Positions 1 to 5,816 of a stretch of DNA of 7,026 nucleotides are shown here, one piece after another. Where the stretch lies: NCBI GenBank assembly GCA_002327315.1, contig DCVI01000048.1:1-7026 (forward strand). The letters run 5' to 3'. Positions within the stretch are counted from its first letter, which is position 1. Every line of letters begins with the position of its first letter. The position numbers were made by a program, and so were the translations under genes. The notes under the pieces were generated by a model, which searched no databases, was not told where the DNA came from, and was given only the letters and a program-made list of their open reading frames with translations. The stretch is from Syntrophaceae bacterium UBA2192. Lineage in GTDB: Bacteria > Desulfobacterota > Syntrophia > Syntrophales > UBA2192.

Positions 1-536
1 CCGCCCACCATGATGGAGGCGCCGACCTCGGAGATGACGCCGCCAAATCCCGCCATGACGGCGGCCAGCAGCGGGAGCCGCGCCTCGCGGATGAGGATCC
101 GGACCATCTGCAGGCGCGTGGCCCCCAAGGCGAGGATCTGCAGCCGAAGCTTTCTCGGCAGCTGCTGCATGGCCGCGAGCGAGATCCCCATCACGATGGG
201 GGTCGCGATGATCGCCTGGGCGAGGATCATGGCCGTCGGTGTGTAAAGGATTTCCAGGAATCCGAGAGGCCCGTTTCGCCACAAAAAGATCGTGACGAAA
301 AGCCCCACCACCACGGGGGGCAGGGCCATCCCCGTGTTGATGAGGCTCACGACGAACTTGCGGCCGGGAAACTGCGTCAGAGCCACGACGGTTCCCACGG
401 ACATTCCGATAAAGAGGCTGATAAACGTCGCCGTTCCCGAGACCTTCAGGGAAAACCACGTGATCCCCAAAACCTCGGGGTCGAAGGTGACAAGCAGGAT
501 GAAGGCCTGACGGATGCCTTCAAGGATGATATCCAT
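1..536 (-). CDS. tupB: Tungstate ABC transporter permease, TupB-type (partial, C-terminus beyond window)
   Basis: Inner-membrane permease that would pass tungstate, delivered by a periplasmic TupA protein, into the cytoplasm using a separate ATPase. Reading leftward from the ATG at 536-534 gives 178 complete residues, then runs off the window; the family is usually about 230 residues, so roughly the last quarter is missing. Visible are hydrophobic segments near residues 27-53, 62-86 and 98-121. The LINTGMALPPVVVGL stretch (65-79) is typical of TupB/WtpB permeases. A cytoplasmic EAA-type loop follows (about 128-155: LALGAT, then REARLP), then the start of a further segment with EVGAS (170-174). 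The ATG directly abuts the stop codon of the binding-protein gene. AGGAGG (551-556 on the opposite strand) lies 14 bases upstream, inside that gene, so translation is probably coupled. A molybdate permease (ModB) is the main alternative, less likely given the adjacent TTTS-containing binding protein. Confidence 0.9.
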   Translation of the reverse strand, partial: MDIILEGIRQAFILLVTFDPEVLGITWFSLKVSGTATFISLFIGMSVGTVVALTQFPGRKFVVSLINTGMALPPVVVGLFVTIFLWRNGPLGFLEILYTPTAMILAQAIIATPIVMGISLAAMQQLPRKLRLQILALGATRLQMVRILIREARLPLLAAVMAGFGGVISEVGASIMVG

Positions 537-1394
537 TTACTGACCCAGGGCCTCCTCTTTCTTGCCGGCATCGGGAAAGAAGAGCGGTGAGCCGTATTTG
601 TCGACGCCGAAGGTCTTGATGATGGCCTGGGTCTCCTTCGAAACCATGAAGTCACCGAAGGCCTTTGCGCCGGCGAAGTTCGCCTTGGGCCACTTCTTCG
701 GGTTCACCTCGATGACGTGGTAGATGTTGAGCAGGATCCCGTCGCCCTCGACGAGGATGTCGAGCCCCAGCCGCTTCTGCAGGGCCAGGTAGGTTCCCCG
801 GTCGGCGAGCGTATAGGTCTTCTTCTCGGCCGCCACGGCCAGCGTCTGCCCCATGCCGAGCCCCGTCTGTTGGTACCATTTCTCGCCTTCGTACTTCACG
901 CCGGCGGCCTTCCAGATATCCTTCTCCTTGGCGTTGGTACCCGAGTTGTCGCCGCGGGACATGAAGATGCTCCCCGTTGCGGCAATCTTCTTGAAGGCCT
1001 CGGAGGCCTTCTTCATGCCCTTGATCCTGGCCGGGTCGGCCGGGGGGCCCAGGATGATGTAGTCGTTGTGCATGACGAGCCTGCGCTCCACGCCGTTGCC
1101 GTCGGCCATGAACTTCTTCTCCGCCGCGGGTGAGTGCACGAGCAGCACATCGGCCTCGCCCTTGGCGCCCATGGCCATGGCCTGGCCGGAACCCACGGAG
1201 ATCGTTTTCACGAAGTAGCCCGTCTTCTTCTCGAAGATCGGCAGCAGGACATCGAGAAGCCCCGAGTCCTGGGTGCTGGTTGTTGTAGCCATAATGACGT
1301 TTTTCTGTGCAGGCTGCGCCGCCACCGTTGCTGGAAACACAAACAGGGAAGCCAACAGCGCAAACATGATCATTGAGGCAAATGCTTTTTTCAT
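537..1394 (-). CDS. tupA: Tungstate-binding periplasmic protein, TupA-type
   Basis: Exported high-affinity oxyanion-binding protein feeding the TupB permease encoded immediately downstream. It has 285 residues, normal for the family including the leader. Residues 1-26 form a signal peptide: MKK, a long hydrophobic core, then a VAA/Q cleavage site with no lipobox cysteine. The mature protein opens with ATTTSTQDSGLLD (36-48); the TTTS loop is the established tungstate-contact signature of TupA/WtpA-like proteins. Further family blocks follow: NDYIILGPPADPA, MSRGDNSGTN (second anion-binding segment) and ADRGTYLAL. The start is supported by AAGGAG (1402-1407 on the opposite strand), 7 bases from the ATG. 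It is the second of two paralogous binding proteins in tandem, separated by 80 bases that carry a purine-rich repeat and a palindrome. Tungstate is preferred over molybdate from the motif and the TupB neighbour, but sequence alone does not give selectivity. Confidence 0.92.
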   Translation of the reverse strand: MKKAFASMIMFALLASLFVFPATVAAQPAQKNVIMATTTSTQDSGLLDVLLPIFEKKTGYFVKTISVGSGQAMAMGAKGEADVLLVHSPAAEKKFMADGNGVERRLVMHNDYIILGPPADPARIKGMKKASEAFKKIAATGSIFMSRGDNSGTNAKEKDIWKAAGVKYEGEKWYQQTGLGMGQTLAVAAEKKTYTLADRGTYLALQKRLGLDILVEGDGILLNIYHVIEVNPKKWPKANFAGAKAFGDFMVSKETQAIIKTFGVDKYGSPLFFPDAGKKEEALGQ

Positions 1395-1413
1395 ATCGTT
1401 GCTCCTTAACTAT

Positions 1414-1425
1414 CCCGCATGCGGG
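1414..1425. repeat. Perfect 12-base palindrome between the two binding-protein genes
   Basis: CCCGCATGCGGG is self-complementary and lies 7 bases outside the tupA Shine-Dalgarno site. As RNA it could form only a 4-bp G/C stem around a CATG loop, so it is weak as a terminator in the leftward direction (no U tract follows on that strand). It may be an mRNA-processing or stability hairpin that adjusts the ratio of the two binding proteins, a protein-binding site, or chance. Confidence 0.4.
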
Positions 1426-1443
1426 TTTCATGTCCGATCTGTT

Positions 1444-1475
1444 TCTTTCCGATTTTCCGCTCTTCCGCTCTTCCT
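1444..1475 (-). repeat. Four-unit octamer repeat (purine-rich on minus strand), intergenic copy 1
   Basis: Read on the minus strand, four contiguous 8-base units follow the pattern (A/C)GGAAGAG with variation: AGGAAGAG, CGGAAGAG, CGGAAAAT, CGGAAAGA (plus-strand 1468-1475, 1460-1467, 1452-1459, 1444-1451). A 15-base string, TTTCCGCTCTTCCGC on the plus strand (1454-1468), recurs exactly at 5724-5738 between two unrelated genes, so this looks like a dispersed element. The repeat begins at the stop codon of the upstream binding-protein gene, whose TGA (1477-1475) overlaps its first unit. Confidence 0.7.
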
Positions 1476-2332
1476 CACTTCATCTTTTTTTGTGCAGCCT
1501 GCCACTCCTTCGAGTTGGCGAAGAAGAGGGGGGCGCCGTACTTGTCCTTGCCGAATTCCGCTATGAGCTTCTGTCCCTTCGCGGGGTCTGTGAGCCATTT
1601 CACGAACGCCATCGTGTCGGTGTGGTTCACGCGGGAGAACTTCTTCGGGTTCACGGGGATGATGGATATGTAGTTCAGCAGGGCCTCGTCCTTCTCTACG
1701 AGGATGACGAGCTTGATCTCCTTTTTCAGCGCCAGGAACGTCGCCCGGTCCATGAACACATAGGCCCCTTTCGAATCGGCAAATTGGGTAGTGGGTGCAT
1801 TGCCAAGAGAACCCTTCTCGTAGGTGACGTACCAGGGGCCGGCGGGCTTGATCCCGGCTTTCGCCCAGATCTCCATCTCGGCCACGTGGGTCCCCGACTT
1901 GTCGCCGCGGGTGATGAAGAGGGCCTGCTTCGCGGCGATCGCCTTCAGGGCCTCTGCGCCCGTCTTCATCCCCTTGATCCCGGCGGGGTCGGCTGCGGGG
2001 CCCAGGATGACAAAGTCGTTGTACATCAAAGGGATCCGTTCGGTTCCATAGCCCTCGGCGATGAACTTCTCCTCCAGGGATTTGGCGTGGGCCATGACGA
2101 GATCGACATTCCCCTGCTCTGCAATCTTCAGGGCGGCGCCGGTGCCGGCGCCGACGTGGCGTACCCGGATGCCGGTATCTTTCTCGAATTGATCCTCCAG
2201 GGCCCCCACGATCCCCGAGTCGATGGGGCCGATCGTGCTTGCCATGAAGACAAAACCGCCCTTCTGTGCCCAGCAAAGACCGGGTACGAGGAACAGGAAA
2301 CTCAACAACACTGGCAGCAGCCACTTTTTCAT
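1475..2332 (-). CDS. Second TupA-family periplasmic binding protein with altered anion loop
   Basis: Exported substrate-binding protein, 285 residues, clearly paralogous to the neighbouring TupA: shared blocks include NDFVILGPAADPAGIKGM, TRGDKSGTH, ADPA spacing and GKDKYGAPLFF. A signal peptide spans about residues 1-22 (MKKWLLPVLL core, cleavage after CWA); Cys20 is preceded by PGL, not a convincing lipobox. Where TupA has ATTTSTQDSG this protein has ASTIGPIDSG (31-40), so the TTTS tungstate loop is replaced while the downstream DSG and the second RGDxSGT segment are kept. It may bind another oxyanion or bind tungstate differently; the ligand is unknown. AAGGAGG (2339-2345 opposite strand) precedes the ATG by 6 bases, and the regulator gene's stop is only 12 bases upstream, so the two are co-transcribed. 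It may share the single TupB permease with TupA. The stop codon lies in a purine-rich repeat. Confidence 0.88.
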   Translation of the reverse strand: MKKWLLPVLLSFLFLVPGLCWAQKGGFVFMASTIGPIDSGIVGALEDQFEKDTGIRVRHVGAGTGAALKIAEQGNVDLVMAHAKSLEEKFIAEGYGTERIPLMYNDFVILGPAADPAGIKGMKTGAEALKAIAAKQALFITRGDKSGTHVAEMEIWAKAGIKPAGPWYVTYEKGSLGNAPTTQFADSKGAYVFMDRATFLALKKEIKLVILVEKDEALLNYISIIPVNPKKFSRVNHTDTMAFVKWLTDPAKGQKLIAEFGKDKYGAPLFFANSKEWQAAQKKMK

Positions 2333-2344
2333 GTTTTTCCTCCT

Positions 2345-3262
2345 TCAGATGTTTGAATAAAGGATTTTTCCCGAATCCTCGAATCCGTAGCCGCCGAGAC
2401 GTTCAAAACGCTCTCGGAAACCGGGGGATCGCAAGTCCTCAACAAGGGCCTGGATGCCCTTGTTGAAGTAGGTGGACTGCCCCAGGACCATATCGAAATT
2501 TTCCTTCGTCACGGGGACGAAGTGAAGTCCCATGAGCCTCGAGACGGCCACCGTGGCGATCCCCGCATCGGCCTCGCCGGAGAGAATCGACAGCCCCACC
2601 TCGACGTGGGTATAGACCTGCCGGTCGTATCCGTTGATCGCCTCGGCCGGGATGCCGGAGCTTTTCAGATGGTAATCCAGGAGCACTCTCGTGCCCGAAC
2701 CGGCCTGGCGGTTCACGAACCGAACCTTCTTGCCGGCGATGTCCTCGATGCCGGCGATTCCCAAGGGGTTGCCGGGTGCCGCGACGATGCCGATCTCCCT
2801 GCGAAAGAGGTGCACCAGCACGGCTTTCATGTCGGGCAGGTATTTCGGAAGGAAGGAAACGTTATAACGGCCGCTCTCCTGGTCGAGAAGATGGGTCCAG
2901 GCGATGTCGGTGTACCCGCCGCCGAGTGCCTTCAGCCCCTCGGTGCTTCCCGTGTTGGCGCAGAAGAAATAAAATTCCGGGTGCGTATGCCTCATCCCGG
3001 TGAGCAGGAAATCGAGGACCGGGTCATTGCTCCCCGATGCCAGGAGCGCCCCTTCCATGCCGCGGCTCTTCTCTCTTGCCTCTTTGAGCCCGCTCCGGGC
3101 GCCGGTTTCGATCCACTCATCAATGAGTTTCTTCGGGAAGACCCACTTTCCCGTGACGCGGGTTCCCGGTATCCGTCCCGCCTTGATGAGGGCATAGATC
3201 TGCTTCTCGTTGATCCCGAGATAGGCGGCCGCTTCCCTTGTGTTCATCATCTCTTCGGACAT
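2345..3262 (-). CDS. One-component regulator: excisionase-type HTH fused to PBP-like oxyanion-sensor domain
   Basis: Probable cytoplasmic transcription factor controlling the oxyanion-uptake operon it heads. Residues 6-51 are an excisionase/MerR-like winged helix-turn-helix (NTREAAAYLGINEKQIYALI, then GRIPGTRVTGKWVFPKKLIDEWI). A charged linker (52-70) leads to a type of periplasmic-binding-protein-like domain seen in molybdate-type regulators (about 71-290). This carries SGSND (76-80), NTGSTEGLKAL (103-113) and the diagnostic NRQAGSGTR (184-192). There is no signal peptide, so the binding-protein fold would sense the ligand inside the cell. I chose ATG 3262-3260 (305 residues) because AGAGGA lies just upstream. 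A longer reading to 3313 adds 17 hydrophobic residues lacking family similarity and overlaps the likely promoter. The ligand is inferred to be tungstate or molybdate from the neighbours; whether it represses or activates cannot be told. It differs from ModE/TunR, which use a LysR-like HTH with TOBE domains. Confidence 0.86.
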   Translation of the reverse strand: MSEEMMNTREAAAYLGINEKQIYALIKAGRIPGTRVTGKWVFPKKLIDEWIETGARSGLKEAREKSRGMEGALLASGSNDPVLDFLLTGMRHTHPEFYFFCANTGSTEGLKALGGGYTDIAWTHLLDQESGRYNVSFLPKYLPDMKAVLVHLFRREIGIVAAPGNPLGIAGIEDIAGKKVRFVNRQAGSGTRVLLDYHLKSSGIPAEAINGYDRQVYTHVEVGLSILSGEADAGIATVAVSRLMGLHFVPVTKENFDMVLGQSTYFNKGIQALVEDLRSPGFRERFERLGGYGFEDSGKILYSNI

Positions 3263-3281
3263 GGCATCCTCTAAAACGTGA

Positions 3282-3310
3282 ATGATAGTAAACCAAATGA
3301 CAAAGAGCAA
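3282..3310 (-). promoter_or_regulatory. Candidate sigma70 promoter for the regulator-tup operon
   Basis: On the minus strand, TTGCTC (3310-3305) is separated by 17 bases from TATCAT (3287-3282), a 5/6 match to the -10 consensus with optimal spacing but a poor -35 box. The start codon preferred for the regulator (3262) lies 20 bases past the -10 box, leaving a leader of only about a dozen bases. The weak -35 would suit an activated or autoregulated promoter. Confidence 0.4.
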
Positions 3311-3354
3311 CAAAAAATAACGAATTCCTACCCATACCGACAGGGCATTGCAGC

Positions 3355-3383
3355 TTGACGGCCTTAGTCATGAAGTGTACAGT
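3355..3383 (+). promoter_or_regulatory. Candidate sigma70 promoter for the FAD oxidoreductase gene
   Basis: TTGACG (3355-3360), a 17-base spacer and TACAGT (3378-3383) give 5/6 and 4/6 matches to the -35 and -10 consensus. Transcription would begin near 3390, giving about a 37-base leader that contains the AGGGGA Shine-Dalgarno site (3415-3420). A loose inverted repeat, TTAGT (3364-3368) and ACTAA (3385-3389), brackets the -10 region and might be an operator. It faces away from the tup promoter, so one regulator bound between them could affect both directions. Confidence 0.5.
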
Positions 3384-3427
3384 AACTAAATAATCTGCAA
3401 GTGCCTATGGTAAAAGGGGAAAGAGGC

Positions 3428-4624
3428 ATGACCCGTTACGTGATTGTAGGGTGTGGGGCGGCAGGGAATTCGGCTGCCGAGACGATCCGGAAGCTCGATC
3501 CGGATTCCGAGATCCGGATGTTCACGAAGGAGGCGGCCTTCTACTATTACCGGCCGGCCCTGCCGGAGTATCTCGCAGGGGAAAAGGCCCTGAAGGGGTT
3601 CACCCTGCACGACGGGGCGTGGTACGAGAAGAACCGGATCGACGTCCACCTCTCTACGGAAATCGTTCGTATCGATCCCGGCGCCCGGACCGTAACGACA
3701 AAGGAAGGCCATGTCTTTGCCTATGACCGGCTTCTCCTGGCGACGGGTGGCAAGGCCTCGCGTCCGGACATCAAGGGCGCCGATGCACCGGGTGTCTTCA
3801 CGCTCAGGAACCTGGAAGACGCCGATGCCATCCTGAAGCGCGCCGAGTCGGCAAAATCCGTTGCCCTCATCGGCGGCGGCCTTCTGGGCCTCGAGGCGGG
3901 AAACGGGCTGCGTAAAAGAGGGCTCAAGGTGACGGTCGTCGAGAGAAACCCCCGCATGCTACCCCGTCAGATGGACCCGGCCGGGGCTCATCTGCTTCAG
4001 CACAAAATGGAGGAGATGGGATTTTCCTTCCTGCTCAGCGAGAGGACCCGGGAGATAGTCCCTGCGGACGGGCGATTGACCGTTCTTTTCGAGAGCGGGA
4101 ACAGGCTCGAGGCGGAGATGGTCCTCTTTTCGGCCGGTGTAGATCCCGATCTGACCCTGGCACGGCAGATCGGCCTTCCCATCGGCCGGGCCGTAAAGGT
4201 CGACGACAGGCTGCAGGCGGGGCTCGAGGATATCTTTGCCGCCGGCGACGATATCGAACACCGGGGGCGATATTACGGGAGCTGGCCGGCCGCCATGGCC
4301 CAGGGCAGGGCCGCAGGGGCCAACATGGCGGGCAAGGGGACCCTCTACGAGGGGACTCTCCAGGCAAACCGTCTCAAGGTGGCGGGCATTGACCTCATCT
4401 CCATCGGGGACATCGACGCCGAGGGCGACGACGAGTGCATCGTCCAGGAAGATGAAGAGAAGTGCATCTACCGCAAACTGGTCATCGAGAACAATTCCAT
4501 CGCCGGGGCAATCCTCCTGGGGGATCTCCGGGGGGAGAAGGAGATCCAGGCGGCCATCGAGGGACACAAGGACATCTCATCGGTCAAGAAAAAGCTGGAA
4601 GAGGAAGGATTCGATCTCTCCTAG
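3428..4624 (+). CDS. FAD/NAD(H)-dependent oxidoreductase, rubredoxin-reductase/NirB-like
   Basis: Cytoplasmic flavoprotein of the pyridine-nucleotide-disulfide oxidoreductase fold, 398 residues, near the usual 390-420 for NADH:rubredoxin reductase-like proteins. The FAD-binding Rossmann fold has GCGAAG (8-13). RPALPEYLAG (42-51) is the typical flavin-side loop, LLLATGG (102-108) the ATG motif, and FAAGDDIE (270-277) contacts FAD. A second Rossmann fold has GGGLLG (149-154) and a strand ending in Glu172 (VVERN), favouring NADH over NADPH. There is no redox-active CxxxxC; the only cysteines are Cys9 and two in the acidic C-terminal domain. It is therefore not a disulfide reductase and presumably exchanges electrons with a separate protein. 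Start 3428 is chosen because AGGGGA lies 7 bases upstream; the GTG at 3401 has no site. The same superfamily supplies the FAD subunit of multi-subunit tungsten aldehyde oxidoreductases, which makes the tup neighbourhood suggestive. The actual partner is unknown. Confidence 0.85.
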   Translation: MTRYVIVGCGAAGNSAAETIRKLDPDSEIRMFTKEAAFYYYRPALPEYLAGEKALKGFTLHDGAWYEKNRIDVHLSTEIVRIDPGARTVTTKEGHVFAYDRLLLATGGKASRPDIKGADAPGVFTLRNLEDADAILKRAESAKSVALIGGGLLGLEAGNGLRKRGLKVTVVERNPRMLPRQMDPAGAHLLQHKMEEMGFSFLLSERTREIVPADGRLTVLFESGNRLEAEMVLFSAGVDPDLTLARQIGLPIGRAVKVDDRLQAGLEDIFAAGDDIEHRGRYYGSWPAAMAQGRAAGANMAGKGTLYEGTLQANRLKVAGIDLISIGDIDAEGDDECIVQEDEEKCIYRKLVIENNSIAGAILLGDLRGEKEIQAAIEGHKDISSVKKKLEEEGFDLS

Positions 4625-4684
4625 CGTAATTAAAGCCCTATGGATTGCTGTGGATATTTTTGGGATTTTGCAGTAGATTTATTC

Positions 4685-4711
4685 ACCCCCGGGATCGCTT
4701 CCCGGGGGTTT
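4685..4711 (+). terminator. Rho-independent-type terminator after the FAD oxidoreductase gene
   Basis: CCCCCGGGA (4686-4694), loop TCGCT, and TCCCGGGGG (4700-4708) form a perfect 9-bp G/C-rich stem, extended to 10 bp by A4685-T4709, followed by TTT (4709-4711). It lies about 60 bases past the oxidoreductase stop and 39 bases before the MoxR start. The U tract is short, so termination may be partial, leaving some read-through into the ATPase gene. Confidence 0.7.
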
Positions 4712-4749
4712 GCATTGCCACTGCGCGAGAATCTGCAACGGAGCGAAAG

Positions 4750-5604
4750 ATGAAAGAACAGGAAAAGAAACCCAACTCATTCCGCGGTGCCTCGAAATAC
4801 GTCCTCGACGAGGAACTGGCCAAGATCGTGAACATCTCCATCGCCCTGGAGATGCCTCTTCTGCTGAAAGGCGAGCCGGGCACGGGCAAGACGATGCTCG
4901 CCTACGCCATCGCCGAGAGCCTCGATCTGCCGCTCATCATCCTGAACGTGAAATCGAGCATGAAACTCGTCGAGGCCCTCTACCAGTACGACACCCTCAC
5001 GCGCCTCAACGACAGCCGCTTCGGCGACTCGAAGCGCAACGTGAGCGACATCGAGGCCTACATCCGGATGGGCAAGATCGGCCAGTCCTTCGTGGCCGAC
5101 GCCAAGACGGTGCTTCTCATCGACGAGATCGACAAGGCCGACACGGACTTCCAGGACGACATGCTCGATGTGCTCGACCAGATGTCCTTCGACATCATCG
5201 AGATCGACAAGACCTTAAAGGCCAAAAACCGCCCCGTAGTCGTCATCACCTCGAACGCCAAGAAGGATCTCTCGGACCCCTTCCTTGGGCGCTGCAACTT
5301 CCACCACATCGCCTTTCCCGAGCCGGAGATGATGCGCAAGATCGTGGAGGTCCACTTCCCGAAGCTCAGCGACGAGATGGCCACGGCCTGCCTGCAGACC
5401 TTCTACCGGCTCCGCGATATCGGGGGCGTCGAGAAAAAGCCTGCCACGCGGGAGCTCATCAACTGGATCCGCGCCCTGAAGAGCGACCCCGACTTCAGAC
5501 CGGCCGTCCTGCAGCGCGGCGAAGTCCCCTACCTGGGAGTCCTCTACAAGAAAAGCGCCGATCTCGGTCTGGCCGCCAAGGCCATAGCCCGCCTCCGTCG
5601 CTGA
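4750..5604 (+). CDS. MoxR-family AAA+ ATPase
   Basis: Cytoplasmic AAA+ ATPase, 284 residues, expected to work with the VWA protein encoded downstream as a chaperone that remodels or inserts a metal centre into a client. Visible elements in order: Walker A GEPGTGKT (41-48), Walker B VLLIDE (121-126), sensor 1 ITSN (166-169), arginine finger in PFLGRC (Arg181), and sensor 2 PATREL (231-236, Arg234). All catalytic positions look intact, so ATP hydrolysis is expected. CoxD of the molybdenum CO dehydrogenase system is a studied relative acting with a VWA partner, CoxE. I chose ATG 4750 because GGAG (4740-4743) lies 6 bases upstream; an in-frame reading from 4645 would cross the terminator hairpin. 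No clear promoter is visible between the hairpin and the gene. The client is unknown; proximity to tungstate uptake hints at a tungsten or molybdenum enzyme. Confidence 0.9.
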   Translation: MKEQEKKPNSFRGASKYVLDEELAKIVNISIALEMPLLLKGEPGTGKTMLAYAIAESLDLPLIILNVKSSMKLVEALYQYDTLTRLNDSRFGDSKRNVSDIEAYIRMGKIGQSFVADAKTVLLIDEIDKADTDFQDDMLDVLDQMSFDIIEIDKTLKAKNRPVVVITSNAKKDLSDPFLGRCNFHHIAFPEPEMMRKIVEVHFPKLSDEMATACLQTFYRLRDIGGVEKKPATRELINWIRALKSDPDFRPAVLQRGEVPYLGVLYKKSADLGLAAKAIARLRR

Positions 5605-5664
5605 GCGAAGTCTCCAGACTTGTGGCAGGTGGAAAGCCTTAGGTCTGGTTTACGATTGGTGATG

Positions 5665-5761
5665 GCGAAGTTAGGAAGTGAGGAAGATAGGAAGATCGGA
5701 GTGGTACTTTTCTTTCCGTTTTCTTTCCGCTCTTCCGCGCCTCTGCTCTTCCTCGCTTCGC
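5665..5761. repeat. Imperfect inverted repeat built from octamers between the MoxR and VWA genes
   Basis: The left arm (5665-5700) and the reverse complement of the right arm (5726-5761) match at 26 of 36 positions in one ungapped register. The outer block GCGAAGNNAGGAAG and inner block GGAAGANCGGA are best conserved. The left arm contains three adjacent 8-base units (AGGAAGTG, then AGGAAGAT twice, 5673-5696). The right arm contains the same octamer family in the opposite orientation and shares a 15-base string with the repeat at 1444-1475. In RNA it could fold into a long irregular hairpin around a 25-base loop. It looks like a small non-autonomous element or dispersed intergenic repeat. The 212-base spacer holds nothing else recognisable. 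Confidence 0.65.
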
Positions 5762-5816
5762 TGTCTTGAAAGCATAAGATTGAAATAAGCAAACCATACG
5801 GACCATAAGCCGGGAA

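Noticed and set aside
1165..1185. Repeated CATGGC string in the tupA gene
   Set aside because: It encodes the in-frame MAMGA peptide inside a conserved binding-protein region; coding constraint explains it.
1444..1475. CRISPR array
   Set aside because: Units are 8 bases, contiguous and without unique spacers; no cas genes are nearby.
2260..2300. Lipoprotein signal in the second TupA paralog (Cys20)
   Set aside because: The residues before the cysteine are PGL; a lipobox needs a small residue at -1, and a CWA/Q signal peptidase I site fits better.
1373..2356. 327-residue plus-strand open frame across the second binding-protein gene, and a 298-residue minus-strand frame (1428-2324)
   Set aside because: Both overlap an unmistakable TupA-family gene in another frame, have low-complexity Arg/Gly or His-rich composition and no recognisable domain.
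3263..3313. 17-residue N-terminal extension of the regulator (start at 3313)
   Set aside because: The extension would place hydrophobic residues ahead of the HTH, lacks a good Shine-Dalgarno site and overlaps the -10/-35 candidates; the ATG at 3262 has AGAGGA nearby.
3401..3427. GTG at 3401 or ATG at 3407 as the flavoprotein start
   Set aside because: Neither is preceded by a ribosome-binding site, whereas ATG 3428 has AGGGGA 7 bases upstream and opens directly on the TRYVIVGCGAAG Rossmann strand.
3263..3427. Molybdenum/tungsten-cofactor riboswitch ahead of the tup operon or flavoprotein
   Set aside because: The leaders left by the candidate promoters (about 12 and 37 bases) are too short for that aptamer, and I see no multi-helix structure.
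5766..5816. Promoter immediately before the VWA gene (TTGAAA boxes with CATAAG)
   Set aside because: The best pairing needs an 18-base spacer, a 4/6 -10 box and would leave an essentially leaderless mRNA; too weak to annotate.
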